A DNA stretch of 58,440 nt from Gemmatimonadota bacterium (GTDB lineage Bacteria; Gemmatimonadota; Gemmatimonadetes; Palauibacterales; Palauibacteraceae): the NCBI GenBank assembly GCA_022826685.1, contig JAJDUL010000014.1, forward strand, positions 1-58,440. Reading direction: 5' to 3'. Under the pieces are notes generated by a model. The model saw only the letters and a list, made by a program, of their open reading frames with translations. It searched no databases and had not been told where the DNA came from. Made by a program: the position numbers and the translations under genes. Shown piece by piece: positions 36,084 to 44,573 of this stretch (position 1 is its first letter; every line of letters begins with the position of its first letter).

Positions 36084-39000
36084 ATGAAGGCAAGTCAGAA
36101 GGCACGCTCGTTCCCCCTCCTCACCGCCATGCTCCTCGCGGCCTCGTTCCGTCCCTCCTGGGCACAGGACGCGACCGGCACGCTCATGCTCGCCCAGCCC
36201 GCGGTGAGCGCCGACCGAATCGCGTTCGCCTACGCCGGGGACCTGTGGACCGCGGGAATCGATGGGAGTTCACCGCGCAGGCTGACCTCGCACCTCGGCG
36301 TCGAGTTCAATCCGCGCTTCTCGCCGGACGGGGAGTGGATCGCGTTCTCCGGAGAATACGACGGGAACACCGACGTCTTTCTCGTGCCCGCGGCGGGCGG
36401 CGTGCCCGAGCGGCTCACCTGGCACCCGGGAGCCGACCTCGTCCAGAGCTTCACGCCCGACGGATCGGCGGTGCTCTTCTTGTCCGGCCGCAACGCCTAC
36501 ACGGGCCGCCACGGGCAGCTGTTCACGGTCGCGACGAGTGGGGGACACCCCGAGCAATTGCCCATTCCGCACGCCTTCAAGGCGGCGTATTCGCCGGACG
36601 GCGCGAAGATCGCCTACACGCCGCTGTACGAAGCCTTCACCCAGTGGAAGCACTACCGGGGCGGGACGACGACGCGGATCTGGATCTACGACGTGGCGGA
36701 CCATTCCGTCGTGCAGATTCCGCAGCCCGAGGGCCGCTCGAACGACACGGATCCGATGTGGATCGGGGACCGCGTCTACTTCCGTTCGGACCGCGACGGC
36801 GAGTTCAACGTCTACTCGTACGACGCGGGGACCGGGGACGTCTCGCGGGTCACCGCGCACGAGGACTTTCCGATCCTGAGCGCGTCCGCCGGCGCCGGCC
36901 GGATCGCCTACGAACAGGCGGGGCGGCTGCACCTGCTCGATCCCGGCTCGGGCGCAAGCGATCCGGTGCCGGTACGGATCGCGACGGATCTCCTCGAAGT
37001 GCGCGCCCGCTACGCCAGCGGCGAGAACTTCGTCCGCGACGCGAGCCTCTCTCCCTCCGGCGCCCGCGCCGCCTTCGAGTTCCGGGGCGAGATCGTCACG
37101 GTGCCGCGCGACAAGGGGGACGACCGCAACCTCACGCAATCGACCGCCGCCCACGAGCGGAGTCCCGCCTGGTCGCCGGACGGAGAATCGATCGCATGGT
37201 TCTCCGACGCCTCCGGCGAATACCGGCTGTACGTGGCTCCGCAGTCCGGCGCGGGGGAGGCGCGCAGCTACGATCCGGCTGGTGCCGGGTTCTACGTGGA
37301 TCCGGTGTGGTCTCCCGACGGCACGAAGATCAGCTACACGGACAACTCGCGGGCCGTGTACTGGATCGACCTCGCGTCCGGGGACACCCATCGCGTGGAC
37401 GCCGACGCGATGTACGGGCCGCTGCCCCCGCCCTCGCACGCCTGGTCGCCGGACTCCCGCTGGCTCGTCTACACGCGCAACAACGAGACCAACATCCGCA
37501 CCGCCTACGTCCACCTGCTCGAGACGGGGGAGACGAGGGCCGTCACGGACGGACTCAGCGACATCTCCGAAGCCGTCTTCGACGCCGGCGGCAAGTACCT
37601 CTATCTCACCTCGTCCACCGACGCGGGCCCCGTCGTCCAGTGGTTCGCCCAGTCGAACAACGACTTCGAGATGACGAACGCGATCTATCTCGCGGTCCTC
37701 GAAAAGGGCACGCCGTCCCCGCTCGCGAGGGAGAGCGACGAGGAGGCGGGGGACGAGACGGAACCGGAGGCGGAGGGCGGGGACGATGCGGACGAGGTGA
37801 CGGTCCGCATCGACTTCGACGGACTCGACCAGCGCATCCTCGCCCTGCCGCTGCCCAAAGCCGGCTACGCGAACCTGCAGCCCGGCGACCCGGGCCAGCT
37901 CTTCTACATCCGGAGCGCAACGGCGAGCGGGTTCGGAAGCCCCGGCTCGGGCCCCGGCCTTCGCCGCTTCTCCCTCGCCGACCGCGAAGAGGCGACCGTC
38001 GTGGACGGCACGCGCTTCTACGACCTGTCGGCGGACCGCGGGAGCGTGCTGTACGCGACGTCGGGCGGCTGGTTCATCGGCAACGCGGGCGGGACGGACA
38101 TCGGATCCGGCGCGGATCGGCTCGGCGTCGCCGACGTGGAGGTGAGAATCGATCCGCGAGCGGAGTGGCGTCAGATCTACGATGAGGCCTGGCGGATCAA
38201 CCGCGACTACTTCTACGACCCGAACATGCACGGCGCGGACTGGCCCGCCATGAAGGAAAAGTACGCCGTGTTCCTCCCCCACCTCACCTCACGGGCCGAC
38301 CTGAACCGGCTCATGACGTGGCTCCATTCCGAGATCGCGGTGGGGCACCACCGAGGCGGGGGCGGCGACTTCCTGCACGAGACGGACAACGTGCCGGGCG
38401 GTCTGCTCGGCGCGGATTTCACCGTCGACCAGGGGCGGTACCGGTTCGAGAAGGTGTACGGCGGTCTCAACTGGAATCCGGGACTCCGATCCCCGCTCAC
38501 GGAGCCGGGCGTCGAGGTCGAAGCGGGCGAATACCTGCTGGCGGTCGAAGGGGTCGCGCTCTCGGCGCCGGAGAACCTCTACGGCCGGTTCGAGAACACG
38601 GCCGGCCGGATCGTCTCGATCACCGTCGGTCCCTCGCCGGACGGCGTGGGGTCCCGCACGGTCGACGTCGTGCCGGTGGCGAACGAGGGAGCGCTACGGA
38701 ACCGGGACTGGGTGGAGGGCAACCTCGCGCGGGTCGACGAAGCCACGGACGGGCGGGTCGCCTACGTGTACGTGCCCAACACGGCCGGCGCGGGACACGA
38801 GTACTTCAAGCGCTACTTCTTCCCGCAGACGAACCGGGAGGCCGTGATCATCGACGAGCGGCACAACGGGGGCGGCCAGATCGCGGACTACTACATCAAC
38901 ATCCTCCGGCGGCCCTACATGTCACACTGGGCGATGCGCTACGGGGCCGACCTCGTGACGCCGCAGGGCGCGATCCCGGGCCCGAAGGTGATGCTCATCG

Positions 39001-39359
39001 ACGAGACCGCCGGTTCCGGCGGCGACATGCTGCCCTGGATGTTCCGCAAGCTCGACATGGGGACGCTCATCGGCCGCCGCACCTGGGGCGGGCTCGTCGG
39101 CGTCCTCGGCTTCCCGATTCTGATGGACGGCGGATCGATCACGGCGCCGAACCTCGCCATATGGACGGAGGATGGATTCATCGTGGAAAACGTGGGCGTG
39201 CCGCCGGACATCGAAGTGGAGCAGTGGCCGGCCGACGTGATCGCGGGCGTCGACCCGCAACTGGAGAAGGCGATCGAGGTCGTACTGGAGCAACTCGAGG
39301 CGTCACCGGTGGCGACGCCCGAGCGTCCGCCTTTCCCGATCCGCGTGCGACGCCCCTAG
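36084..39359 (+). CDS. Tricorn-like secreted S41-family peptidase
   Basis: This 1091-residue exported protein has a signal peptide (1-27). Two propeller regions follow, built of PD40-type repeats (FNPRFSPDGEWIAFSG, SPAWSPDGESIAWFSD, DPVWSPDGTKISYTD). An acidic insert sits near bases 37735-37800. The core-1 region (EAWRINRDYFYDPNMHGADW), a PDZ-like segment and the S41 serine peptidase core complete it. The nucleophile is Ser978 in ETAGSGGDMLP, and His755 in IAVGHHRG is the likely base. This is the domain order of archaeal tricorn peptidase, which trims oligopeptides, but here the signal peptide places it outside the cytoplasm. Confidence 0.92.
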   Translation: MKASQKARSFPLLTAMLLAASFRPSWAQDATGTLMLAQPAVSADRIAFAYAGDLWTAGIDGSSPRRLTSHLGVEFNPRFSPDGEWIAFSGEYDGNTDVFLVPAAGGVPERLTWHPGADLVQSFTPDGSAVLFLSGRNAYTGRHGQLFTVATSGGHPEQLPIPHAFKAAYSPDGAKIAYTPLYEAFTQWKHYRGGTTTRIWIYDVADHSVVQIPQPEGRSNDTDPMWIGDRVYFRSDRDGEFNVYSYDAGTGDVSRVTAHEDFPILSASAGAGRIAYEQAGRLHLLDPGSGASDPVPVRIATDLLEVRARYASGENFVRDASLSPSGARAAFEFRGEIVTVPRDKGDDRNLTQSTAAHERSPAWSPDGESIAWFSDASGEYRLYVAPQSGAGEARSYDPAGAGFYVDPVWSPDGTKISYTDNSRAVYWIDLASGDTHRVDADAMYGPLPPPSHAWSPDSRWLVYTRNNETNIRTAYVHLLETGETRAVTDGLSDISEAVFDAGGKYLYLTSSTDAGPVVQWFAQSNNDFEMTNAIYLAVLEKGTPSPLARESDEEAGDETEPEAEGGDDADEVTVRIDFDGLDQRILALPLPKAGYANLQPGDPGQLFYIRSATASGFGSPGSGPGLRRFSLADREEATVVDGTRFYDLSADRGSVLYATSGGWFIGNAGGTDIGSGADRLGVADVEVRIDPRAEWRQIYDEAWRINRDYFYDPNMHGADWPAMKEKYAVFLPHLTSRADLNRLMTWLHSEIAVGHHRGGGGDFLHETDNVPGGLLGADFTVDQGRYRFEKVYGGLNWNPGLRSPLTEPGVEVEAGEYLLAVEGVALSAPENLYGRFENTAGRIVSITVGPSPDGVGSRTVDVVPVANEGALRNRDWVEGNLARVDEATDGRVAYVYVPNTAGAGHEYFKRYFFPQTNREAVIIDERHNGGGQIADYYINILRRPYMSHWAMRYGADLVTPQGAIPGPKVMLIDETAGSGGDMLPWMFRKLDMGTLIGRRTWGGLVGVLGFPILMDGGSITAPNLAIWTEDGFIVENVGVPPDIEVEQWPADVIAGVDPQLEKAIEVVLEQLEASPVATPERPPFPIRVRRP

Positions 39360-39382
39360 CAGACCGGATGCGACCGGCGGCG

Positions 39383-39410
39383 GCGCGGGTTCCGGCTCCG
39401 GAGCCCGCGC
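39383..39410. terminator. Near-perfect hairpin between convergent genes
   Basis: GCGCGGG-TTCCGG (39383-39395) pairs with CCGGAG-CCCGCGC (39398-39410) with a single G-T wobble. It lies in the 67-base gap between the tricorn-like gene (+) and the secreted-protein gene ending at 39427 (-). It probably ends both transcripts. Confidence 0.65.
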
Positions 39411-39426
39411 CTCGCCGCGGCCGCGG

Positions 39427-40134
39427 TCAGGTGCAGGTGGAGGGATCGACCGTGATCGTTACCGCCTCGGCGGTCAGCGAGTTACGGGTCAACCGCCAGT
39501 TGATCAACGCGTTCGCCCCCAGGCGACGCGTCTCGACGATGACCTTCTCGAGCGCTTCGCGGAAGGTTCCGACGCCGGCGCCGGTGATCGTCGCCTGGAC
39601 CTGGCCGTGCTCCTCTTCCTTGGGACAGCGCTCCAGCTCCTGCCAGCTCGTTTCGCAGCGGACAAGACGCGAGTTCTGCATGTTGATCTGGTTGTCGTCG
39701 GCGCCGAAGCAGGCCCAGATGCGGTCATCGTCGCTGCCGCCGCTCCCGACGCCGGCGAGGGAGAACACCAGGTCCATTCGGGTGATCTCCTCCGTGAGAT
39801 TGGCCGTTGCGGCGGCCCCGTCCGTGCCCATGAAGAGCGGCTGAACCGAGATCTCGACGCCGAGCGGCACGTAGCACAGCGTGTAGCCGCCGTCCAGCGC
39901 GGTCTGCCCCTCCATCTGCCCTTCCTCGCCGTCCTTCTCCCAGCTGGCGACGACGGTGGCGCTCGGCAGCCCCATCTGCGTGTCCGGGTCCGAGACGAGT
40001 CCCCACAGGGCGCCCGTCATGTCCGGCGAGTCCGGACACACCTCGTTGAGTTCCTGGGCGACGGCGGCCGCACCCGTGAAGACCAGCGCCAACGCACCCA
40101 CCGCCATCCCCGAAGCGAATCTTCTCAGCGTCAT
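39427..40134 (-). CDS. Secreted protein of unknown function with an Ig-like first half
   Basis: This 235-residue protein has a signal peptide (about 1-27, AAAVAQE). Its first half reads like a carboxypeptidase-regulatory or cna-B fold (GLVSDPDTQMGLPSATVVAS, DGGYTLCYVPLGVEISVQPL). The C-terminal half has VETRRLGANALINWRL, which resembles YbjQ/heavy-metal-binding-like modules only in outline. Four or more cysteines suggest disulfides. ATG 40134 follows AGGAG and is preferred to 40152. It lies 51 bases upstream of nothing on its own strand and converges with the tricorn gene; function is unknown. Confidence 0.72.
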   Translation of the reverse strand: MTLRRFASGMAVGALALVFTGAAAVAQELNEVCPDSPDMTGALWGLVSDPDTQMGLPSATVVASWEKDGEEGQMEGQTALDGGYTLCYVPLGVEISVQPLFMGTDGAAATANLTEEITRMDLVFSLAGVGSGGSDDDRIWACFGADDNQINMQNSRLVRCETSWQELERCPKEEEHGQVQATITGAGVGTFREALEKVIVETRRLGANALINWRLTRNSLTAEAVTITVDPSTCT

Positions 40135-40185
40135 CGTCTTTCTCTCCTGCAAGCAGCCTGCATCAGTTGCGCACCAGATGGCGCA

Positions 40186-41298
40186 TCAATTACCGCGCGT
40201 GTACTTCGTGACTCCGCCCTCGGCGGCGGCCCGCGAGTTCGGTCCCTCCGCCGCATAAACGTTCCCGTCCGCATCGACCGCGACACCTTCGCCGGCCTCG
40301 CCCTGCGGATCGTCGGACTCGTGCGGCGGGATGAAGGCCGTGACCCGGTCCTCCGACGCGTGGCCGATCCGGACGCCGGTCAGCCAGTCGGCGTGCTGGT
40401 TCGGGTTCGACTCCGAGTCGATCGCGTACACGTTGTCCGCGTCGTCGATGAAGAGTCCGCTGACCCGGCCGAACTGGTAGTGGGTGTCGAGCAGGTTCCC
40501 TTCCTGGTCGAAGATCTGGATGCGGTGGTTCCCCCGGTCCGCGACGAAGAGGCGACCCCGCGAGTCCATCTCGAGTGCGTGCGGGGTCCGGAACTGTCCC
40601 GGTCCGTCGCCGATCACGCCCCACTCAAGGAGGTATTCGCCTTCGGGCGAGAACTTGATGATACGGCCGGTGGAGCCCTCCGGCGGGTTCGCGTTCTGCC
40701 CGCTGTGGCCGTCGGAGACGAAGATCGACCCATCCGGAGCCGTGATCACGTCGCACGGCTCGTTGAAGTAGGTGCCGGGCTCGCTGTTCCGGACGCCCAT
40801 CTCTCCGAGCATCATGAGCACCTCGCCCTCCGGCGAGAACTTCACGACGATATGCCCCTTGTCTTCCGTCCCCTGGGAGTCCGTGATCCAGACGTTCCCG
40901 TCGTCGTCCACGTGGATCCCGTGCGGAAGGACGAAGAGGCCGGCCCCGAAGCTGGCCAGGATCTCGCCCGTCTCGCGGTGGAACTTGAAGACGGGGTCGA
41001 CGAGGTTCTCCGCGCACCCGCCGGCGAGCGCGATCCCGCCACAGCGGTCGTAGGCCCAGATATGCCCGTCGATGGGGTCGATGTCGATGCCGGCCGTGGA
41101 CCCCCACGCGCGGCCATCCGGGAGCGGCGCCCAGTTCTTGATGACGTTGGGCGTGGGGTTCGGGAGACCCGCCGCCGCCGGATCCGCGACCTCGGCCGAG
41201 TCCATCATCTCGTCGTCCGCCCCGCAGGCGGCGATGCCGAGGAACGCGGCCCCCAGTGCGGTGAGGTGTGCCAGTCCGGTTACGCGCAGCTTTTTCAT
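40186..41298 (-). CDS. NHL-repeat six-bladed propeller lipoprotein
   Basis: This 370-residue lipoprotein has a signal peptide ending in the lipobox IAAC. The body is an NHL propeller with repeat units such as LPHGIHVDDDGNVWITDS, TPHALEMDSRGRLFVADRGN and VSGLFIDDADNVYAIDS. The arrangement resembles the propeller of peptidyl-alpha-hydroxyglycine alpha-amidating lyase, but the lyase metal-site residues cannot be confirmed by eye. It is probably in the periplasm or on the surface. ATG 41298 follows GGAGGGAG. It is divergent from the 'GHPDFNGIW' lipoprotein gene at 41458. Confidence 0.85.
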   Translation of the reverse strand: MKKLRVTGLAHLTALGAAFLGIAACGADDEMMDSAEVADPAAAGLPNPTPNVIKNWAPLPDGRAWGSTAGIDIDPIDGHIWAYDRCGGIALAGGCAENLVDPVFKFHRETGEILASFGAGLFVLPHGIHVDDDGNVWITDSQGTEDKGHIVVKFSPEGEVLMMLGEMGVRNSEPGTYFNEPCDVITAPDGSIFVSDGHSGQNANPPEGSTGRIIKFSPEGEYLLEWGVIGDGPGQFRTPHALEMDSRGRLFVADRGNHRIQIFDQEGNLLDTHYQFGRVSGLFIDDADNVYAIDSESNPNQHADWLTGVRIGHASEDRVTAFIPPHESDDPQGEAGEGVAVDADGNVYAAEGPNSRAAAEGGVTKYTRGN

Positions 41299-41457
41299 GT
41301 CTCCCTCCGGCCGTTCGGTGTTGCGCAACCCGTACCCCGCCCTGCGTCGCCCCGCTGCTTGAAATGTGCCCCCGAACCGTCGATCTGGCCAGAGAATGGG
41401 CCGGGTCGCAGTTTCGATCCGACGCACGCGGAACGATCAACCCGGAGGTCGGTGCCG

Positions 41458-42345
41458 ATGGCGAACTTCCCGAGAAGACGCGCGCTTCGTCGCGCCGAAC
41501 GAAATCCCCGTTGCGGGGGCCGTGTCGTAAGCGCCCTCGTGGCCCTGGCGCTGGGGACGTTTGCCGCCTGCGCGCCGGACGACGGTATCCCGCGAACGGC
41601 CTCGGGACATCCCGACTTCAACGGCATCTGGTCCGCGCTCGGAAACGCGTACTGGGACATCGAACCGCACATGGCGCGTCCCGCGCTCGCGATGCAGGAA
41701 GGCCCCGTCGTGCCCGTCCCCGCCAGCGAGGTCGTCGCGCTCGGCGCCGTGGGGTCCGTGCCGTCGGGCCAGGGCATCGTCGTGGGCGGGAGCATCCCCT
41801 ACCTCCCGGAAGCGCTGGAACGGCGCGACGAGAACCGCGAGCGCTGGCTCGAGCGCGACCCGGAGATCCGCTGCTACCTGCCCGGCGTCCCGCGCGCGAA
41901 CTACATGCATCTCCCGTTCCAGATCTTCCAGAGCGAGTCGAAGTTCTTCATCGCCTACGAGTACGCCGGCGCGGTGCGCGACATCTATCTCGAGGATCCC
42001 GGTCCGCCGCAGGTGGATTCCTGGATGGGCCAGTCGGTCGGACGCTGGGAGGAGGACACCTTCGTCGTCACCGTGAACGGGTTCAACGGCCAGACCTGGT
42101 TCGACCGCGCAGGGAACCATCACAGCTACCGGCTCGTGGTCACGGAGCGGTGGACGATGCTCGGGCCCGACCATCTCATGTACGAGGCCACGATGGAGGA
42201 TCCGGAGACGTTCTCGGAGCCGTGGACGATCCGCCTGCCGCTCTACCGAAACGTCGATCCCGACGCGCGGCTGGGGCAGTTCAAGTGCGTCCCCTTCGTG
42301 GAGGAGCTGATGTACGGCCACCTCCGGAAGAACCCGATCCGGTAG
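41458..42345 (+). CDS. Lipoprotein of the 'GHPDFNGIW' family, first paralog
   Basis: This 295-residue protein has a basic start, a signal sequence ending FAACAP, and the hallmark TASGHPDFNGIWSA. The remainder includes GRWEEDTFVVTVNGF and RWTMLGPDHLMYEATMEDPETF, the last forming a conserved closing block. I recognise it as a family frequent in Acidobacteriota and Gemmatimonadota but without an assigned function. GGAGG precedes the ATG. The next gene, 19 bases on, is a paralog, and a DUF6152 gene lies further down. A role in binding or turnover of an aromatic or lipid-like compound in the periplasm would be a guess. Confidence 0.8.
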   Translation: MANFPRRRALRRAERNPRCGGRVVSALVALALGTFAACAPDDGIPRTASGHPDFNGIWSALGNAYWDIEPHMARPALAMQEGPVVPVPASEVVALGAVGSVPSGQGIVVGGSIPYLPEALERRDENRERWLERDPEIRCYLPGVPRANYMHLPFQIFQSESKFFIAYEYAGAVRDIYLEDPGPPQVDSWMGQSVGRWEEDTFVVTVNGFNGQTWFDRAGNHHSYRLVVTERWTMLGPDHLMYEATMEDPETFSEPWTIRLPLYRNVDPDARLGQFKCVPFVEELMYGHLRKNPIR

Positions 42346-42364
42346 CCGGGGCCGGGACGCGCCG

Positions 42365-43471
42365 ATGAGATTCGCGAGTCGTGGACGGCGCCCGCGAGGA
42401 TTCCCCGCCGTCCTCCTGCTCGGGGCCGGACTCGGAGCCGCCTCTCTCACCGCCTGTGACGGGGCCGGCGGCGCTGCCGAGCGAGACGGGGACAGGTGGA
42501 TCATCCCGAGGACCGCCGACGGGCATCCGGATCTGCAGGGTGACTGGACGAACGGCACGATGACGCCGCTCCAGCGGCCCGAGGGCGAGGCGCTCGTGCT
42601 CACTGCGGAGGAGGTCGCGGTCCGCGAGGGACGGCGCCAGGAGTACATCGACGACCGCAACGCGCCCAGCGACCCCGACCGCGAAGCGCCCCCCGTTGGA
42701 GGTGATGGGTCCACGGGCCCGGCCGGCGGCGTGGGCGGCTATAACTACTTCTGGATCGACGCGGGCGACCGCGTCGCCGTGTTCAACGGCGAGCCCCGAA
42801 GCTCGCTCATCACGCGCCCGGAAGACGGCCGCGTTCCCGGCCTCACGCCCGAGGGACGGCGGCGCCGGCTGCAGGCCTACGGCCGGCTGGCGGGCGGGTT
42901 CGACAACCCGGAGAACCGCCCCATCGGTGAGCGCTGCATCCTCTCCTTCGGCTCCAACGCCGGCCCGCCGATGCTGCCGAACTACTTCTACAACAACAAC
43001 TACACCATCGTGCAGACGCCCGATCACGTCATGATCCTGACCGAGATGGTGCACGATGTCCGCATCATCCGGCTGGGCGAGCCCAAGCCGGTCGCCGGCG
43101 ACGTGCGCCCCTGGTTCGGCGAATCGTCGGGCCATTGGGCGGGCGACACGCTCGTCGTCCGGACGGAGAAGCTGAACCCGGACCAGATGGCGGCATACGT
43201 CTATCTCTTCGGCCCCGGCTCGGAGAACATGACCGTGACGGAGCGCTTCACGCGGGCGGACGAGCACACGATCCACTACGAGTTCACCGTCGAGGACCCG
43301 GACACGTTCGTCGAGGGCTGGGGCGGGGAAGTGCCCTTCACGCGCCTCGACGGCCAGCTCTACGAGTACGCCTGCCACGAGGGAAACTACGCCCTCTCCA
43401 ACGTCCTCAGCGGAGCCCGCGCCCAGGAACGCGCAGCCGCCGGAACGTCCAGCTCCGGACCGTCACGTTGA
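42365..43471 (+). CDS. Lipoprotein of the 'GHPDFNGIW' family, second paralog
   Basis: This 368-residue protein shares the outline of the preceding gene: a signal peptide with lipobox LTAC, then RTADGHPDLQGDWTN. The closing blocks are GHWAGDTLVVRTEKLN, MTVTERFTRADEHTIHYEF and TVEDPDTFVEGW. It has a longer middle (YFYNNNYTIVQTPDHVMI) and a C-terminal extension EYACHEGNYALSNVLSGA. The tandem arrangement with only 19 bases between the genes indicates one transcript and an old duplication. No catalytic site is known for the family; the conserved His, Asp and Trp residues suggest ligand or metal binding in the periplasm. Confidence 0.8.
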   Translation: MRFASRGRRPRGFPAVLLLGAGLGAASLTACDGAGGAAERDGDRWIIPRTADGHPDLQGDWTNGTMTPLQRPEGEALVLTAEEVAVREGRRQEYIDDRNAPSDPDREAPPVGGDGSTGPAGGVGGYNYFWIDAGDRVAVFNGEPRSSLITRPEDGRVPGLTPEGRRRRLQAYGRLAGGFDNPENRPIGERCILSFGSNAGPPMLPNYFYNNNYTIVQTPDHVMILTEMVHDVRIIRLGEPKPVAGDVRPWFGESSGHWAGDTLVVRTEKLNPDQMAAYVYLFGPGSENMTVTERFTRADEHTIHYEFTVEDPDTFVEGWGGEVPFTRLDGQLYEYACHEGNYALSNVLSGARAQERAAAGTSSSGPSR

Positions 43472-43485
43472 GTGCCCCGGATGTG

Positions 43486-43695
43486 ATGACGCGGCTCATT
43501 CGGGTCGAAGACGCTTACGGAATCAGGATACCGGAAGCGCTGATAGAAGCAGCTGGACTCGATGGCCCCCTGCAACTGCGAGTCGTGACCTCGGGTCTGC
43601 TCATCCAAGGCATATGCGACCCTCGCCCCGGCTGGGCCGCTGACGCGAGAAAGCTCCGGGATCGAGGCGGCGGCAGCCTGCTCGACCCTCCGTAG
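43486..43695 (+). CDS. MazE/AbrB-like antitoxin, cut short by an in-frame TAG
   Basis: This 69-residue product has the MazE/AbrB swapped-hairpin pattern (TRLIRVEDAYGIRIPEALIEAAG, with GIRIP as the core). The conserved RPGWAADARKLRDRG region follows. The frame ends at TAG 43693-43695 after LLDPP. The next twelve codons in the same frame read PTSFDELEWVWE before TGA 43732-43734. This acidic-aromatic tail is the usual C-terminus of the family and binds the toxin. The gene therefore looks interrupted by one nonsense change, and no MazF-like toxin gene follows. Start ATG 43486 is weakly supported (GTG 43483 or TTG 43468 are alternatives). DNA binding may survive; toxin neutralisation should not. 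Confidence 0.75.
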   Translation: MTRLIRVEDAYGIRIPEALIEAAGLDGPLQLRVVTSGLLIQGICDPRPGWAADARKLRDRGGGSLLDPP

Positions 43696-43797
43696 CCGAC
43701 GTCCTTTGACGAATTAGAATGGGTGTGGGAGTGACGGACCCCGACGCCGTATCACCGAGGCTGGGCGTCCCGGTGGTGCCAACGACGGTGCGTGCGT

Positions 43798-43811
43798 ATG
43801 GTACACACCAT
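43798..43811. promoter_or_regulatory. Inverted repeat at the hicA start, probable HicB operator
   Basis: ATGGTACACACCAT is an inverted repeat with 5-base arms around ACAC that overlaps the hicA start codon. HicB here ends in a ribbon-helix-helix domain, a DNA-binding fold known to autoregulate hicAB. The position fits repression of both initiation of transcription and hicA translation. Confidence 0.45.
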
Positions 43812-44004
43812 GTCGAGTGCGGAGGTCATCAGGAGACTCAGGCGGGACGGTTGGATGCTTCGAAACACGCGCGGCAGCCACCACCAGTTCACTCACCCCG
43901 AGAAGCCGGGACGAGTAACTGTCAAGCATCCCAGCAAGGATCTCCCCATCGGCACTCTGAGGAGCATCTACCGACAGGCGCAGTGGAACTGGGAGGACCG
44001 GTGA
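43810..44004 (+). CDS. hicA: HicA family toxin
   Basis: This 64-residue protein has the HicA double-stranded-RNA-binding-like fold. The catalytic histidine sits in RGSHHQF (His24/His25), preceded by the IRRLRRDGWMLRNT helix and strand and followed by VTVKHPSKDLPIGTLRSI. HicA cleaves mRNAs when free of HicB. The start at 43810 gives the usual length; upstream GTG 43792 and ATG 43798 are possible. Its TGA overlaps the ATG of hicB by one base, the common order of toxin first. Confidence 0.92.
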   Translation: MSSAEVIRRLRRDGWMLRNTRGSHHQFTHPEKPGRVTVKHPSKDLPIGTLRSIYRQAQWNWEDR

Positions 44005-44423
44005 TGCGTTTTCCGATCGTGATTCATAAGGACGACGACACGGCGTACGGAGTAACCGTGCCCGATCTTCCTGGCTGCTTTTCCGCCGGCGATTCGCTTG
44101 AAGAAGCCATCGAAGCCGCCGGCGAGGCGGTTGCCTGCCACATCGAGGGTTTGCTCATCGACGGCGAGCCGATCCCGGAACGGTTGGCGCTGGAAGCGCA
44201 CCAGTGCAGGGAGGACTTTCGAGATGCTGTGTGGGCCATCATCACGGTCGATATCTCGAAACTGTCCAGCAAGACGAGACGGGTGAACATCACGATCCCG
44301 GCACGTGTTCTGACGATTGTGGATCAGGCCGCCGTCCGGGAAGGGGAGACACGTTCGGGATTTCTCGCACGTGCGGCACTGAGCTATGTCCAGCGGCACG
44401 CCGAGGCGGAGGCGCCGCGGTAG
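44004..44423 (+). CDS. hicB: HicB family antitoxin with C-terminal ribbon-helix-helix domain
   Basis: This 139-residue antitoxin has an N-terminal degenerate RNase H-like domain (IHKDDDTAYGVTVPDLPGC, then DSLEEAIEAAGEAVACHIEG) that masks HicA. The C-terminal ribbon-helix-helix segment (RRVNITIPARVLTIVDQAA, ending LARAALSYVQRH) should bind the operator near hicA. A GGGAGG site precedes the ATG. The open frame reaches back to 43719, but that part overlaps hicA in another frame and is not coding. The pair is intact and probably active, unlike the neighbouring antitoxin. Confidence 0.93.
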   Translation: MRFPIVIHKDDDTAYGVTVPDLPGCFSAGDSLEEAIEAAGEAVACHIEGLLIDGEPIPERLALEAHQCREDFRDAVWAIITVDISKLSSKTRRVNITIPARVLTIVDQAAVREGETRSGFLARAALSYVQRHAEAEAPR

Positions 44424-44501
44424 GTCGCGGCCCGCGAGCTTCGGGGTAATCCGTAGCCGTTGCGTCTCCCGCCGACCGTCGCGGAGACCTGCACGCCGTT
44501 G

Positions 44502-44509
44502 TTATCTTG
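44502..44509 (+). promoter_or_regulatory. TTAnnTT(G/T) promoter-like element before DUF6152
   Basis: TTATCTTG lies 64 bases before the DUF6152 start codon, in the 150-base gap after hicB. It matches the recurring element of this window. Confidence 0.4.
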
Positions 44510-44573
44510 CGAAGTGACGTTGCGAGACGGTTGTTGCTGCGTCGGAAAGTTGGTTGAGACCTGGGTGAAATCT

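Noticed and set aside
43719..44003. N-terminal extension of HicB by 95 codons
   Set aside because: It overlaps hicA in another frame; HicB begins normally at ATG 44004 behind GGGAGG.
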